From Liolophura sinensis (lineage: Eukaryota > Mollusca > Polyplacophora > Chitonida > Chitonidae), in the NCBI RefSeq assembly GCF_032854445.1, contig NC_088304.1, positions 27,909,732-27,973,731 of the forward strand: a stretch of DNA of 64,000 nucleotides, given 5' to 3'. Both the position numbers and the translations under genes were made by a program. Below the pieces are notes generated by a model, which did not search any database, was not told where the DNA came from, and saw only the letters and a program-made list of their open reading frames with translations. Positions 23,510 to 34,930 of this stretch are shown here, piece by piece (positions within the stretch are counted from its first letter, which is position 1; every line of letters starts with the position of its first letter).

Positions 23510-26500
23510 CTGCCGGGTGTCTTCAAAAACTATTTCTCCAAATACAGTCAAAATGATTATGTCAAATGTCCTAACCCTATAATAGTTCTGAAAGTTGTAC
23601 AGAGCTAGACCACATACGAATGATACCACTGCAGTGAAGTTTGAAATTTGATGACACAATTCCAACAATAGTAAATCTCACATTACAAGCTGCCTTTGGT
23701 GGTGTTGGAGGTAGGACTATAGGTGTGCTATCCCTCTGGGGTGCCAGTCCTGTCAGCAGACTCTAGGTGCAGTGCTCAACTATTTTGCAGTTGTACTCTA
23801 GTAACACATGATCTGCATCAGCTTGTAACCGCCACATGTACAGGCAACCTCAAGTCTTCCTGCCCTGGACAGAGAGGCTGTATCAACCAGCAGTAGACAT
23901 TCTGACAGCTGAGCATAACACCAGAAAAACTCCACGCCTACCCTCAGCTGTCTATATGACATGGGGAGGCTTCCTCAAGGAGCCAACACACCTCACAGTA
24001 CAGGACTCAGGGGGGACGTGTGGGGAGATGTGTAAACATGAGTTTGTCCTGCAAGGCTGAGGGTGGGTATAATCCAGGGAGAGGTATGACGGATTAGCCA
24101 AGGCCTATACATGCACGATCACCTGGGCAGCATGGATCAAGAATAGTTGGCTTGTTACAAAATATGACAAAATTTTATACTCAACTAACAAAGGTGTTGA
24201 AACAATAACTTCTTTCAAGTATTGTAGTTTCTAAAGACCTCAATGTAAATGAATGGCAGATTTCACATTGTTTTATATACATGTACACGTAGCATAGAAG
24301 TACTGACAAGAAAGGACAGTAACATTACAGTCCCCTAAATCTGCGACATTTTCAACTGCCTCCGCCACCAATATTTTGAGGTATTCAGGGAGAAATGCAC
24401 ATGGGGTGTAATGAAATAATTTGCATAGTTTTATGAAGCTTGCATCTTTACTGATACAAACAAATCATTTTTAGTATCATTTTTATAATTGTATGCATAA
24501 CTTCCATTGAAAGATGTGTTTTAACGGTCACTGTAAACAGTATTGGACTTCTGGTAATGCATGTACCTAGCACAAGCAATGTACACACAGAGGACTGCAG
24601 GTGACAAAAAAAAACCTAGTCGTCTGTACACATATGTATCCAATCTTCTCAGATGCACATAAACAAAACAATCATATTGAAGATAAAAATTACTGCAGTG
24701 CAGGTCATATTTCTAAGCATGTTACAAACCTGACGAATATGGTAGACACACAATATGGTAGACACACACGATCTTGCTTAACAGTAAAAGCATAATTTCA
24801 TTACTAAACACACTTCAAAGATAAACATACTAAAGAATTTTATGTAAACTAAATCACCAATTGTAGTTTTCTTCAACATGTATAGATTTGTTAATACAGT
24901 GTAGCTACTTTGATTTTATAAGTCAACAGAAGTACATGTACTTATAATGAATTAATGATGCATATAAAACATACATCATCGATCACATTGCCCAACATCA
25001 AAACAACTTCACCCTCTTACCACTTGTACAAACAATTTTCATACAAGGAAGCAACAAAATATCTGGGAACGGATGTCCTGCTCTTGTTTCTATATACAGT
25101 ACTTACCACAACACCGTGAAAAGTGACCTCCCACTGAGGTCATTAATTATAAAGTATGGTTTAGCCCTAGCAATACATGCACATGTATGTCAGACTGCCA
25201 CAGACTCCTGACATGGCGTAGACAGGACTTATCACACACCATTTTAGTCACAATATACACACATACATTTACATGTACGACATAATCTTTTGATTTATTC
25301 ACATTAATATGAGAAGTACTGAGATTCTGGCTTTAACTCTTCTACTTTTTCTCGAGTTTATCTGTCAACAATTGGAGCTAAATTGAGCTTTTCCTATTTT
25401 TACACACACGTACCATGAATTGGCACACATTTTAACAAACTGATTACTTTCATGCATGTACATGAATATGGTTCTACAAATGTATCACACATTTTAAGCA
25501 TAATAAATACAGTAGTTTGGCTTTCCCTGACATGTACATGATGTTATGTCATCGTTTCAGTAGGACTTGATCCTTTCACTTTCTCAGATACAAAGTTTAA
25601 CTTCCTGGCTTTTATCAGCATGTACATGTGATTTTATCAACAACATCAAAGTACTGAAGTAAATGAGTTACATCATAACCTAGCTTTTACAGCTTAAAAA
25701 GGGCATTATCACTTGCCCTGACCAGGGTACATGTACACTGGCTACTAGAACACTCGTCTATGCTGTACATGCAAAGTGCATTAGTCATGCCGCTCATTAT
25801 GAAGACATTCACTTTATTTGCTCCAGCCTTCTGTATGGTATAAGGACTTCCACATGCGCTTCAACTTTGCAAATCTTAACAACAATCTAGTACATGTGCT
25901 ATAAATGCTTTGACTTTCTGTTTTTAATTAAATAAACACTTTATAATGCATAAGCTACTTCACTTATGTTTCTTATTGCCCATTCATAATGACAAGTTTA
26001 CTTACAATCTTATGATTTACAATTTATGTTTTCTTTACATAATAACCATTAAATACTTTTTAAAATTATTTATAATATAAAACACACTGTATTTCCGCAA
26101 CTTGTTCGTAAGTGCGGGGCAGTAAAACTTACGAAGAAATTGGGATTGAATCCATGGCAGGCAAATGGAGCCATTGGAGCACACATTGCACACTGCAGGA
26201 AGTCTGATATTTGTAAACCCCCATGTGCTAAGAAACACGGTACAACAACAACACCTGTGAGTCAGCCAGCATAGCCTTGTGTGGGTGACTATATTTGGAG
26301 GTAGATGACAAATACTGGTCATTCTTTGTAATACTTACCAGAAATATTAAGTGCAAAACTATTATAGACAACAGGTGGTTGCCGTGTTCATTTATCCACA
26401 GTCATCATATTCTCGTGGCTGTGTCTGTATCCAAGAGAATAAGGTGGCTGTCAAGCGCTGGCCAGCAAGACCTTTTTGTGTTGATCGCTCCAAAATTTGT

Positions 26501-29500
26501 ACCAGCATATATCTGAAGTTCTATACCTTTATTCCTTGTTTCACACAGCGCGTATATACAATTACGTGTGGCACATGACTGAACGGTCGGCCAGTTGAAT
26601 AAATACGTGTAGAATATGATTCACCAGGTCTACTGATGAACTTCTGGATTAACCTAATCAAAACAGTGACCCGTAAGTTGGGAGGTATTCACAACGGACT
26701 AAAACGAAACTGAAGTCTTGCTTGCAGTGTAATTCATTTCAGTTTTTAAACGAATGTCAATAAATTATTCACCACCAACAGTGTGCTGGACAGTTAGAGA
26801 TGTTAGACCATGTTAACTATAGCTTAGCTGTAATCTTCAACAACAGAGTGGTGTGGTGATGTGTGATCTTTAGCAGGACATGGGGATTGAGTCACACTTG
26901 TTAATCAAAGGCAGGGTTAAACACTTAGATTTAATCCCTTAATCTCTATGCATTCACTTCTGAAAAGCACACACTTTATGCTTGGACTCGTTCTTCTTCT
27001 CTTCAGAAAAAGGTTACAATACTCATGTAGAACAAAAAGTTTCTAAACTGATAATCGAAGTAATAATGTTTGTCTGTCTCTAAAATATTGATAACTGAAT
27101 ATTAAATTTGTGATTTTTTTTTTAACGCTTCCAGTTACCGATATCTGACTTAGTTTTAAATGTTTGCTTTCGTAAGAAAATTCTTTCACTTAGTTTGTTT
27201 GGATTAGATTAGAACATACATGTGCACGTCTTCACACTTGATCAATATATGCTCTGATGACCCGACAATAGGCAAGCATCCTTCGCGTGAAAATTTGGAG
27301 GTGTCAATCTACAACTAACCGAGTGCATTCAAATTTAAACAGCCGAATGGTACTAACATGCAAATTGCAACTTTGACTCAGTTCCAGCATAGTTTGTAGG
27401 ACCCAGTTTGCAGCAAGACACCCGACCTGACCACTTGTTGTTTTGCCCATGCCAAATAGATTATCATGGTCAAACTCAAGGTCGCAATTAAAAGTCATGA
27501 TTGTCACTAGATACAATAAGGTATGTCAAATTCTGAACTCCCGTCATATAGTCTAGATTTTGTGGGTGATTTCACAATCATCCTTTTTCCACGGGTCAAT
27601 GAAAATAAGTTCATCTGATTCTGTAAGTTATCAGTTACCTGTAAGACATTTGCCACACATGACTGAGAGTTCCCAGTTTTACAATTTTCAAATGTTTGAT
27701 GTTTAAAATTGTTGCAATGTGATGGTGCTAAAGAGCATCCAATTTCACACATACATGTACACATTTTGCCACAATCGTTACTTGCCTTTACATCACCATT
27801 CTCCTATAAATCTTAGCCAAAGTCAAAAATAGGCTCGTATTTACCAGGTCACCGCATTACCATGTTTTCCAAATCTGGATCTGCTCGGCACGCACGTGCA
27901 GCAGCGGCTGACCCTTCCGTGAAATTTATAATGGAATCATTGCCAAAGACAGCCCCCCTTTTTTACTGCAAACCGAATTTGACATTTCGCACAAATTGTG
28001 GGGTCTGTCATTCTGCTCATTTGCAAATTTACGCCTCCGCAGTAACATGGCTTTCTGTGTGTCAGAAATGACAGCCAGCTGATCAAAACATAGAGACCAG
28101 GGTGAAAGGTCAACCTTGCATGCACATCGAGCAACAACCTGATTTATTAGGTCACGATGTCGTCACGGCATGTGAGGATAAGTCACAACTGTGAATTATC
28201 TTGGATTTACCGGCCTTAAAGGCCACAAAAATGTGGCCAAAATTGGCAGAGGAACACAGAATGTCTTGGTGGATATAATTTGTTGGAGCCCAGTAAATGC
28301 ATGTATTGGTTCATTTTGCACCATATTTGTGGCAAAGGGTTTCTACGCACTAAGCTATTTTTAAATACCACTATTTTAACCTGGCTGACGCCTAACCCCA
28401 TATTAAAAGCTCACAGTCAACATCCTTGGCTAGGACATTATCCACCACCACAACGGAGGCCCCTCTACACATCTGAAAAGTCAGCCTGACCTTATAATAT
28501 GTAAATAGCTCATACAAACATTCCAAAAACACATTTGAAAAGATTAAACCCAATACATAATTATAGTTTATCTTCTTTATTTTAACTCTTATCATACGGG
28601 TGTACATGTATGTGCTGAGTATTAATGACTTCTGCACACTTTTGTTCTGTTATCTTTACTTTTTTTAATCCTACAGCTCAGAACAAGTTTTTGCTGACAC
28701 CTACATTGTACATGTCAGTGATATTTATTTGTAGAGTATCCTGGATCATGACCAGAGCAAACCACTGCTATTTTTGCCTGAAATACCTGACAAATTTCTA
28801 AAGTACACTGAATCAGAGCTGGATTCAAGCCAAAAATATTACCTGATCATCATGAGGATTTTAATTAGGACCAGATGTATATACATCACCAAAGATGAAC
28901 TTGGAATATGATTTTGAAAAGTGTAAAGGGGTAGAGACAGACCTGGGTGACTTCAAAATGGGCTGGTGTTGAAGGGACACAACTCTGTTACTATGAACTG
29001 AAAATGGCTAAAGCTGCACAAGAATGTTCATGTGGCGGATTTCTGAAGCCAATTTATAGTAATTCAACAGTCTACTGCCATACCCCTAGGTCATGTCACT
29101 CATAAAATGCACGTACATGTAAATATCAAAAAAATAAAAATGGTGCACGTCTGGTCTCAAGATTATAAGCCATAGCAGCTAGGCTTTGACAAATACTACA
29201 ACATTGTTTAAAGATAACTACACTATGGTAGTATCTGCAGTGAAATTGACATTTCTCACCACTTGCCCCAGAGGCATGGACCACTGAAAAATCCCCTATG
29301 CCCACAGAAAAACCATCTATAAAGGAGAGCTATGCATTCTCACTCGGGGTTTCACTCGGTACTAAACAACAAACACCGTGTTAAACCCTTAACCACTGAA
29401 AAATCCCCAATATCCATGAAATAAATAAAATAAACTATGACCTATGTGGTATGTGCCCCATTCCACACATCCAGCCCATTCTTTAATTTGGTCCTTGTTT

Positions 29501-30667
29501 TGGTTACAACTTGGTTCAAATAAATTAAACCCTGAGGTCTATTTTCAACAATTTCTAATATTTACCTGCCTGGATGTTTAAGCACTGTATTCAATAACCT
29601 GGTTTGGGAGTTGTAAGTACAGGGTTATATTTACGTGTTGTTTTCATGTGCATTCTGACGTCATTTTTTTTCCCAAAGGTCACATACTTTTACTGATTTT
29701 TCATTGGTTAAACTTGAATGGGGAGACTTGCATACAAAGAATTTGTATACATCAATTTGCATACAAAGAAAAACAGAGTAATAAGACATTTATCACTCTA
29801 GTTTCTGTTGTGTGTGTCGGTCACTTATATGACATTTCTTCTCGACTCATACCCTTTTTCGAAAGGATTTACTTAACTTCTTGTGAAATTCTCTGGATTC
29901 AACCTTCCATCAGACAGCATGTCGGCTCTGTAGCCAGTTGTTTATACCACTACAACCCTCAAGTCGATGTGCTGGTATGTGGTTTTTAAACGCCTTTAAG
30001 ACAGATGAACATGGTAAGGGTTGAATGCACATGTGCATTTGTGCTATGCTTTTGTCATGTGAACAACATCTGCGAAGAGTCTCCTCCATATTTGGCCAAC
30101 CAGACTCAGTGAAGCATGATTGTAGTGACGTAAAAAGTTACATGTAAATATAACCCAAGTCTTTACAACAGCCCCATTCCGCAAGGCACTTTGTGGAACG
30201 AAGTGGGCGTTAAATCCACTCCAAAACGGCGGCACACGCCGATTTCTGGTGTGGACTGAGAAGAGAACAACTAACTAATTCTCAACTTAGAATGTCTAGC
30301 ATGAAGCTTTTGTAAATTAAGAGCAAATACGGCATAAAGCAGTAAAATGACGAAAACTCACAGCAACTCATCATCAAAGTGTCCATGATCGCACAGATAT
30401 GCACTCACCATGCCAAAGCAAAGCCTGATTGAAAGTTGTTGTTGTTGTATGACGCATGCTACAGAGGCTGAAATCGCATCATCCCACAACCAAGAGAACA
30501 AAACCGACTTACCTGTCTGCCGTCTGTTCGGTTGCGACCAGCATGAAAAATAAAGAAAGAATAAAGATATGAATCAGGTTAACACGACGAAATAGGAGTT
30601 GCAACGGCCTAAATTTGTTAAATTGTGGAAAATGTAAACAAGGACAATCGCTCCTACCTGTCGCCAT
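23434..30667 (-). CDS. Unidentified minus-strand gene U2 (tentative exon chain)
   Basis: I do not recognise the product. A promoter-like block at 30668-30730 precedes an ATG at 30667 (ATGGCGACAG|GTAGGA, phase 1). Candidate exons downstream on the minus strand are a possible 11-bp microexon (30523-30513), 28078-27967, 25133-25021 and 23509-23434. Phases agree across start plus microexon plus 28078 (phase 0), and across 25133 (ending in phase 2) plus 23509 (entered in phase 2). The step from 27967 (phase 1) to 25133 (phase 0) needs at least one more exon. A weak 20-bp block at 26358-26339 would fit. Readings such as VPRYFVASLYENCLYK and KVLMSVNGKENVVISK look coding. The 3' end was not located; it should lie below 23434. 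Confidence 0.35.
24345..24525 (+). repeat. Dispersed repeat family D, copy 2
   Basis: It contains CCACCAATATTTTGAGG, TAGTTTTATGAAGCTTGCATC, ATCATTTTTAGTATCATTTTT and TTGTATGCATAACTTCCAT, in the same order as the other D copies. Confidence 0.62.
25021..25133 (-). CDS. Candidate U2 exon, 113 bp
   Basis: The minus-strand acceptor is GACCTCAG|TGGGAG and the donor is ACAAGTG|GTAAGAG. The 37 codons read WEVTFHGVVVSTVYRNKSR then TSVPRYFVASLYENCLYK, and the exon leaves in phase 2. Only one frame is open throughout. The composition looks like protein rather than random AT-rich DNA. The family is not recognised. Confidence 0.38.
26339..26358 (-). CDS. Very weak 20-bp exon candidate of U2
   Basis: The block has a strong donor (TTTCTG|GTAAGTATT) and an acceptor TATAATAG|TTTTGC. 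Entered in phase 1 it reads ILHLIFL and leaves in phase 0, which would connect the two neighbouring candidate exons. The length and content are unconvincing. Confidence 0.12.
27860..28100. other. Locally less AT-rich block with open frames on both strands
   Basis: The block is open on the plus strand from 27862 to 28071 (MFSKSGSARHARAAAADP onward) and on the minus strand in at least two frames. The minus-strand reading with a good acceptor and donor is given separately as a candidate U2 exon. The plus-strand frame has no splice support. Confidence 0.3.
27967..28078 (-). CDS. Candidate U2 exon, 112 bp
   Basis: On the minus strand a pyrimidine-rich stretch (CCTTTCACCCTGGTCTC) leads to the acceptor TTTGATCAG|CTGG. 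The 37 codons read LAVISDTQKAMLLRRRKFAN then EQNDRPHNLCEMSNSVC, up to TTTGCA|GTAAAA. It is entered in phase 0 and leaves in phase 1. The basic helix-like segment and codon content look real, but there is no family match. Confidence 0.33.
30513..30523 (-). CDS. Possible 11-bp microexon of U2
   Basis: CCGAACAG|ACGGCAGACAG|GTAAGT on the minus strand would join MAT-G to the exon at 28078 in phase. Alternatively the GTAAGT donor ends an alternative first exon starting ATGCTGGTCGC at 30547. Both are speculative. Confidence 0.15.
30658..30667 (-). CDS. Candidate first coding bases of U2 (Met-Ala-Thr)
   Basis: On the minus strand GGACAAAGATGGCGACAG is followed by GTAGGA. The AAGATGGCG start context is common in housekeeping genes and matches a YY1-type site. 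The same context (GAAGATGGCT) starts TRIM37 at 52889. Confidence 0.4.
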
Positions 30668-30730
30668 CTTTGTCCTCTACAGTTACCGCCAAATGACGTC
30701 ACTTCCGGGAACCTGTCAGTCTGGGACACG
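30668..30730 (-). promoter_or_regulatory. Promoter-like block upstream of U2
   Basis: Within 60 bases upstream of the candidate ATG the minus strand carries CCGGAAGTGACGTCATTTGG, an ETS consensus (CCGGAAGT) fused to a full CRE palindrome (TGACGTCA). Such pairs are typical of TATA-less housekeeping promoters. CpG density is higher than in the flanks. Confidence 0.55.
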
Positions 30731-32325
30731 TGCATTTGTTTTTCTTTGTCAAACCGTACAATAGAAAAAATGAACGCAAAAATGAAATGATGAACGTTAC
30801 AGAAAGAAAATGAATACAGGACTGCCTCTTGAAATAAGTACAAGATGTCTTGAATGAATCTGAGATGGTTACTGATGTGCTGGGAATGTATCCTTCCATC
30901 TAAATGGTTTTGCCTTTTGTGTAAAGAATTTGGCTTGAGAGATGATAAAATATTATATAATTAGATGCACAAGCGCTCAATGCATAAATCTGTTATTATT
31001 CATTTTGGACAGTTTCGTGTTGTTGTGGTATTTGAGATATATGCTTGAGTTATAGATGTGTATAATTTATTTCCTTTCCTTGTATCAGCCACTACAGAGT
31101 AATGGTGACACACAATATGGGTGTTCAGGCCTGATAATGATACTGTTTAAGATGACAGATGTTGAGGTCTGTTATCATATGATCATAAATTGAAGCCCCT
31201 CCGCTTCCAGTCACACTGGCCTGCCAGCATGATCATTCATGTGTGGTTCACAGACAGGCCTTTCGCATTTATTTTTTGCATCATTCTCTTTAGCCTGCTC
31301 TTCCCAGCTTTAACTGTTATCTTCTGGTTGCACACATTGTTGATGCCTCTTGCAGTTATTAACGACATGATTTGCAGATAGGCCTGCAGATTTACATTCA
31401 ATTTGAAGGTTTTGAGACAAGATCAACCACAGAATGATGAAAAAATTGAAATGAATTTAATATAAAAATATCAAATGCGAGTGTAATAGGAATATTCCAA
31501 GAAATTTTTGATTATCTCAAGATATGCAACAACTTTCGTCCTCATCTAATTTAGCGCTTAAAAAATTCTGGTATTTATTTTGTTTTCCCATTGAATTTCT
31601 TTTCTCACTTGCTTAGATATACTATTCTGTAGATACATAAATTATATTTGTCTAGAAAATTAACTTATTTTCAACATATGTTTTAACATTTTGCAAAACA
31701 TCTAGACACAGCATAAACAGAGCACAAGACAGAATACAGTTTAAGATGTCTGAAATCCACTTTTTATTATATTTTACACATTTGCACAATTTACAAGTAA
31801 GCTAAATATAGGTTGTAAAACACAATAATTTTGAGGGGGCTGTAAAAATTACTGACTTAACAAAGATTACACATTTCAAGACACGAAAACAAAAACTTAT
31901 GTTGATCAAATCTAAAATATGTACATGTATGCGTACCTGAAAGAAATAAATTCTAATTGGGATAAGAAATTATGTTGGACACTCAATACTGTCAGGTACT
32001 GTATCAAAGTGATGAATTCAGCTCACAACAGTTAATTTGAATTTGATCAAATTTTCACTTCACAACATTTCATTGATAAAATACTTGTACATGTATGTGG
32101 TATTATTTGATTTAACTTACAAGCATATAACGTAAATTTAACACCACACACGATTCAGGCCCCCCTTTCACAGTACTTTGTAAGTCTTATTTTTTCTCAT
32201 ATATTATTCTTATGAAACATATTGTCTATGTTTTACCAACATAAGGCAACATCACGTACGAGAAAAACATGGATAGGTAAGTTTTTCTTATAAAACATGT
32301 CATACTACAATAAGGTGACATCATT
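30731..32325. other. Intergenic non-coding stretch
   Basis: No supported gene was found on either strand between the U2 promoter and the TTD14 3' end. Apart from dispersed repeats the stretch to 34170 looks empty. Confidence 0.35.
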
Positions 32326-32326
32326 G

Positions 32327-32420
32327 CCCGGTTTCCTCCCACCACAATGCTGGATGCTGTCGTATAAGTGAAATATTCTTAAGTACGGCGCAAAACACCA
32401 ATCAAATAAATTAATAAATC
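32327..32420 (+). repeat. Family B SINE, 5'-truncated
   Basis: GCCCGGTTTCCTCCCACCAC, then GTCGTATAAGTGAAATATTC, GTACGGCGCAAAACACCAAT and an AATAAATT tail. It abuts a family C copy directly on its right. Confidence 0.75.
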
Positions 32421-32604
32421 AACCTTTTCACACATGAAAGAGCAACTTTCACTGCCATTTATTCACATTTTAAATTTTGGGTTGGGTTGGACAATTCCAG
32501 GGCTTCACCAAAAGTATGATTTATCAGTCTGCACAGAATAATGCATTCAGAGTATGCTTGAATTATTACTATTGCAAACATGCAAAAGGTGGAAGAAGTA
32601 CAGT
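32421..32604 (-). repeat. MITE-like family C copy
   Basis: AACCTTTTCACACATGAAAG, then TTGGACAATTCCAGGGCTTC, ATAATGCATTCAGAGTATGC and GCAAACATGCAAAAGGTGG. It is a nearly full-length copy of about 185 bp with inverted ends. Confidence 0.65.
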
Positions 32605-34171
32605 ATAGATGTTAATTTCCCTATATTGTGGCTACAATTTCTTGTACAAGCCAAATTAATTAATTGCAAAGATACAGGAAATACACTGTTAAAGTAAGGT
32701 AAAATGAAAATGACGAATTACAACAACCCAACAGAAATAAATGTTAAATTTCTTAGCAGCATGTCCAGCAGCACTTCAATAGACTGGCACTAGGCTGGCA
32801 CAATTAAAGTGTGTCAAGTAGTGAAGAACTTGAAAAGGTAACATTTACTCATGGAGTTTGGGTCTTTGGCAAGGTGCCGGAGCAATCTAGAATTTTTGAA
32901 GAACTTTTATCACCTCAGTAATAACAGGGAAAACAAGACAGGGCTGATCGTTAGAAAAGCCATTATCCTGTATATTGGCTGCTTATAATGGATGAGAAAA
33001 TAGCCAATTCCAGTACAAGGTTTACTGACCCTATATATTTCCATATTCTGTCACAGAGTAACCAAGTAATGACTTTATCCTGTAATAGACCCATTAAATT
33101 CAGCGCAGAAGGCTGATTTATCGAAAAATCTCTCCGGTCATGTCACTGTTTGCACACCTGAACCAAGGGAGATAAGCTAGTTAACATATGGGAAAATGGG
33201 CGTAGTTTAGTCATATTCAGGATGAATATCCAGCCATGCAGTAGCGGGATTCAAATACTAGTATGCAACCTCATTTGTCAAGGGCCTTAATGACTATCAG
33301 CATCTTGATGACTTATAAAGATTCCAGAGCTTCCGCAGTCCCAAGAAGACTGTAGTGCCTCTGAGTGCCCCTATGAGTAGATTCACTTTGCTCACACAGA
33401 AAAGCAGAAAAGGCATACAAGTACAAGTAGCTTGTTCACAATACAGCAAATAAGGTCCTGAGATAGCAAACAAAAAGTATTTTGTAGTCAAACATATTAG
33501 GGCAAAATGTCATAACAGTTCTGTATAACACATTAACAAATACAATAACATCCATTTATTTGGCAACACAGGAAACTAAATAAAACAATTCCAGAAAGGA
33601 ATTCTCCAAATTATAGACAGCTTAATAATTAAGAAAATTGGAAATTTAATGAAATTGTTGTGGTGTGTGGTTACATGTATCCTGGCTGTAATAAAGAACA
33701 ATAAATTCATTTCCACAGTATTTTTGATATTTCTTTTTACATACCGAATACAAACAAATATCAATTAAAGCCCCTTAAAACAGATGTTGTACTCAAGCAC
33801 AAAGGGAGACAAATCTTGCAATCACACCTAGTGTTGTCACCAGACACCAAGCTCATGGCCTGAATAACTGATGCCTCAAACAGCAAGAGTCCTGCCATTA
33901 TTTGTGGTTCACAACATTCTTTCCTTGACTTAAAAGCCAAAATACCTATGTAGACTGACAAGAAATATTGCTCTATTTTACATGTACATGTAATATGATT
34001 ATCAATAGAATAATAATCAATAATCAATGATTATTAATAAAATATTGAAAAAACAGTTCACACACCTAATACATTAACAGAATTTAAGATTTAAAACAGA
34101 AGATGTTACCCATGCATATTTAATTTACTTACTATGCATATTTGTTTTTCCTATGTTCTTTTCTGAAGTGT

Positions 34172-34183
34172 TTTATTTTTATT
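34172..34183 (-). terminator. Two overlapping polyadenylation signals for TTD14
   Basis: The plus-strand TTTATTTTTATT gives AATAAAAATAAA on the minus strand, about 565 bases beyond the TTD14 stop codon. This is a plausible 3' UTR end. Other TTTATT words nearby cannot be excluded. Confidence 0.4.
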
Positions 34184-34746
34184 CTTTTTGGTTTTCTTTT
34201 CATTTTGCAACAGAACAAACCAATGGAGGGCGAGAGTGTTGTCTTCAATACTGCTGCCTACATAATCACGTACTGCTATAAATTGCAGTATGCTGACTAT
34301 TCAATTTACAATCACTGGAGAGCAGAAATCTGATGATGTTTCTCATATCACTATAGTTCAGAGGGATATCATTGTGCAAAATGACTGGTCAGCCCTATCA
34401 AATGCATGGTAGTATAAGCTACACTCTTATGGACATTGTAACACACCTCTTTGAGCACAAAAACTTAAACTAAAATCAAAACGAGTAAAAATGAAATAAA
34501 ACAATTTGAAAATGATGTGTCCAAAAAATCTCTGGATAAGTCACTGACACAAAACTATGCCTGTCCAAAAACTTAACTGAAAGCCTTGGCAAATCTTACA
34601 CTGTATACTCCAGACTCTGCTCCCTATAAGCACTAATGTCCCTGTACTTGCACTTAAGGGAATAAAACGTCACAGAAAACACATTTCTTGAATATCAGAA
34701 ACAAAACCGGACATGGCAGAGGTCGGTCAGTCAGTCAGTCAGCTAA

Positions 34747-34930
34747 TCAATCGTCATCTTTTAACAGATCCTCATGTAATGTCGCATCGCTGTCCTCCTT
34801 GAGTGACAGGTTAAACATGGAATATGCCGGGTCGTTAGTGACTTCTTTCTTAACTTCCAGAAAGCTGGGTAGCTGTAGAGCGTCACCTTTCAGGGTGGTG
34901 TACGTTTCTAACAGGAGGAGACCCTTACAC
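34747..34930 (-). CDS. ttd14: TTD14 exon 12 (C-terminus, stop TGA)
   Basis: The acceptor is CACCAACAG|G. It encodes [18 protein letters not shown] and ends in an acidic tail (HEDLLKDDD). The stop TGA is at 34749-34747. Confidence 0.93.

Noticed and set aside
23279-23668. 129-codon minus-strand frame as a single exon gene
   Set aside because: A different frame in the same block has matching splice phases with an upstream candidate. This frame runs into low-complexity sequence and shows no domain.
26295-26578. Two overlapping plus-strand frames of about 75 codons
   Set aside because: No splice logic and no conserved motif, and both frames are open over the same bases, which argues against either being coding.
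29648-29989. 113-codon plus-strand frame
   Set aside because: No recognisable motif, splice signals or promoter; AT-rich composition gives hydrophobic-looking text by chance.
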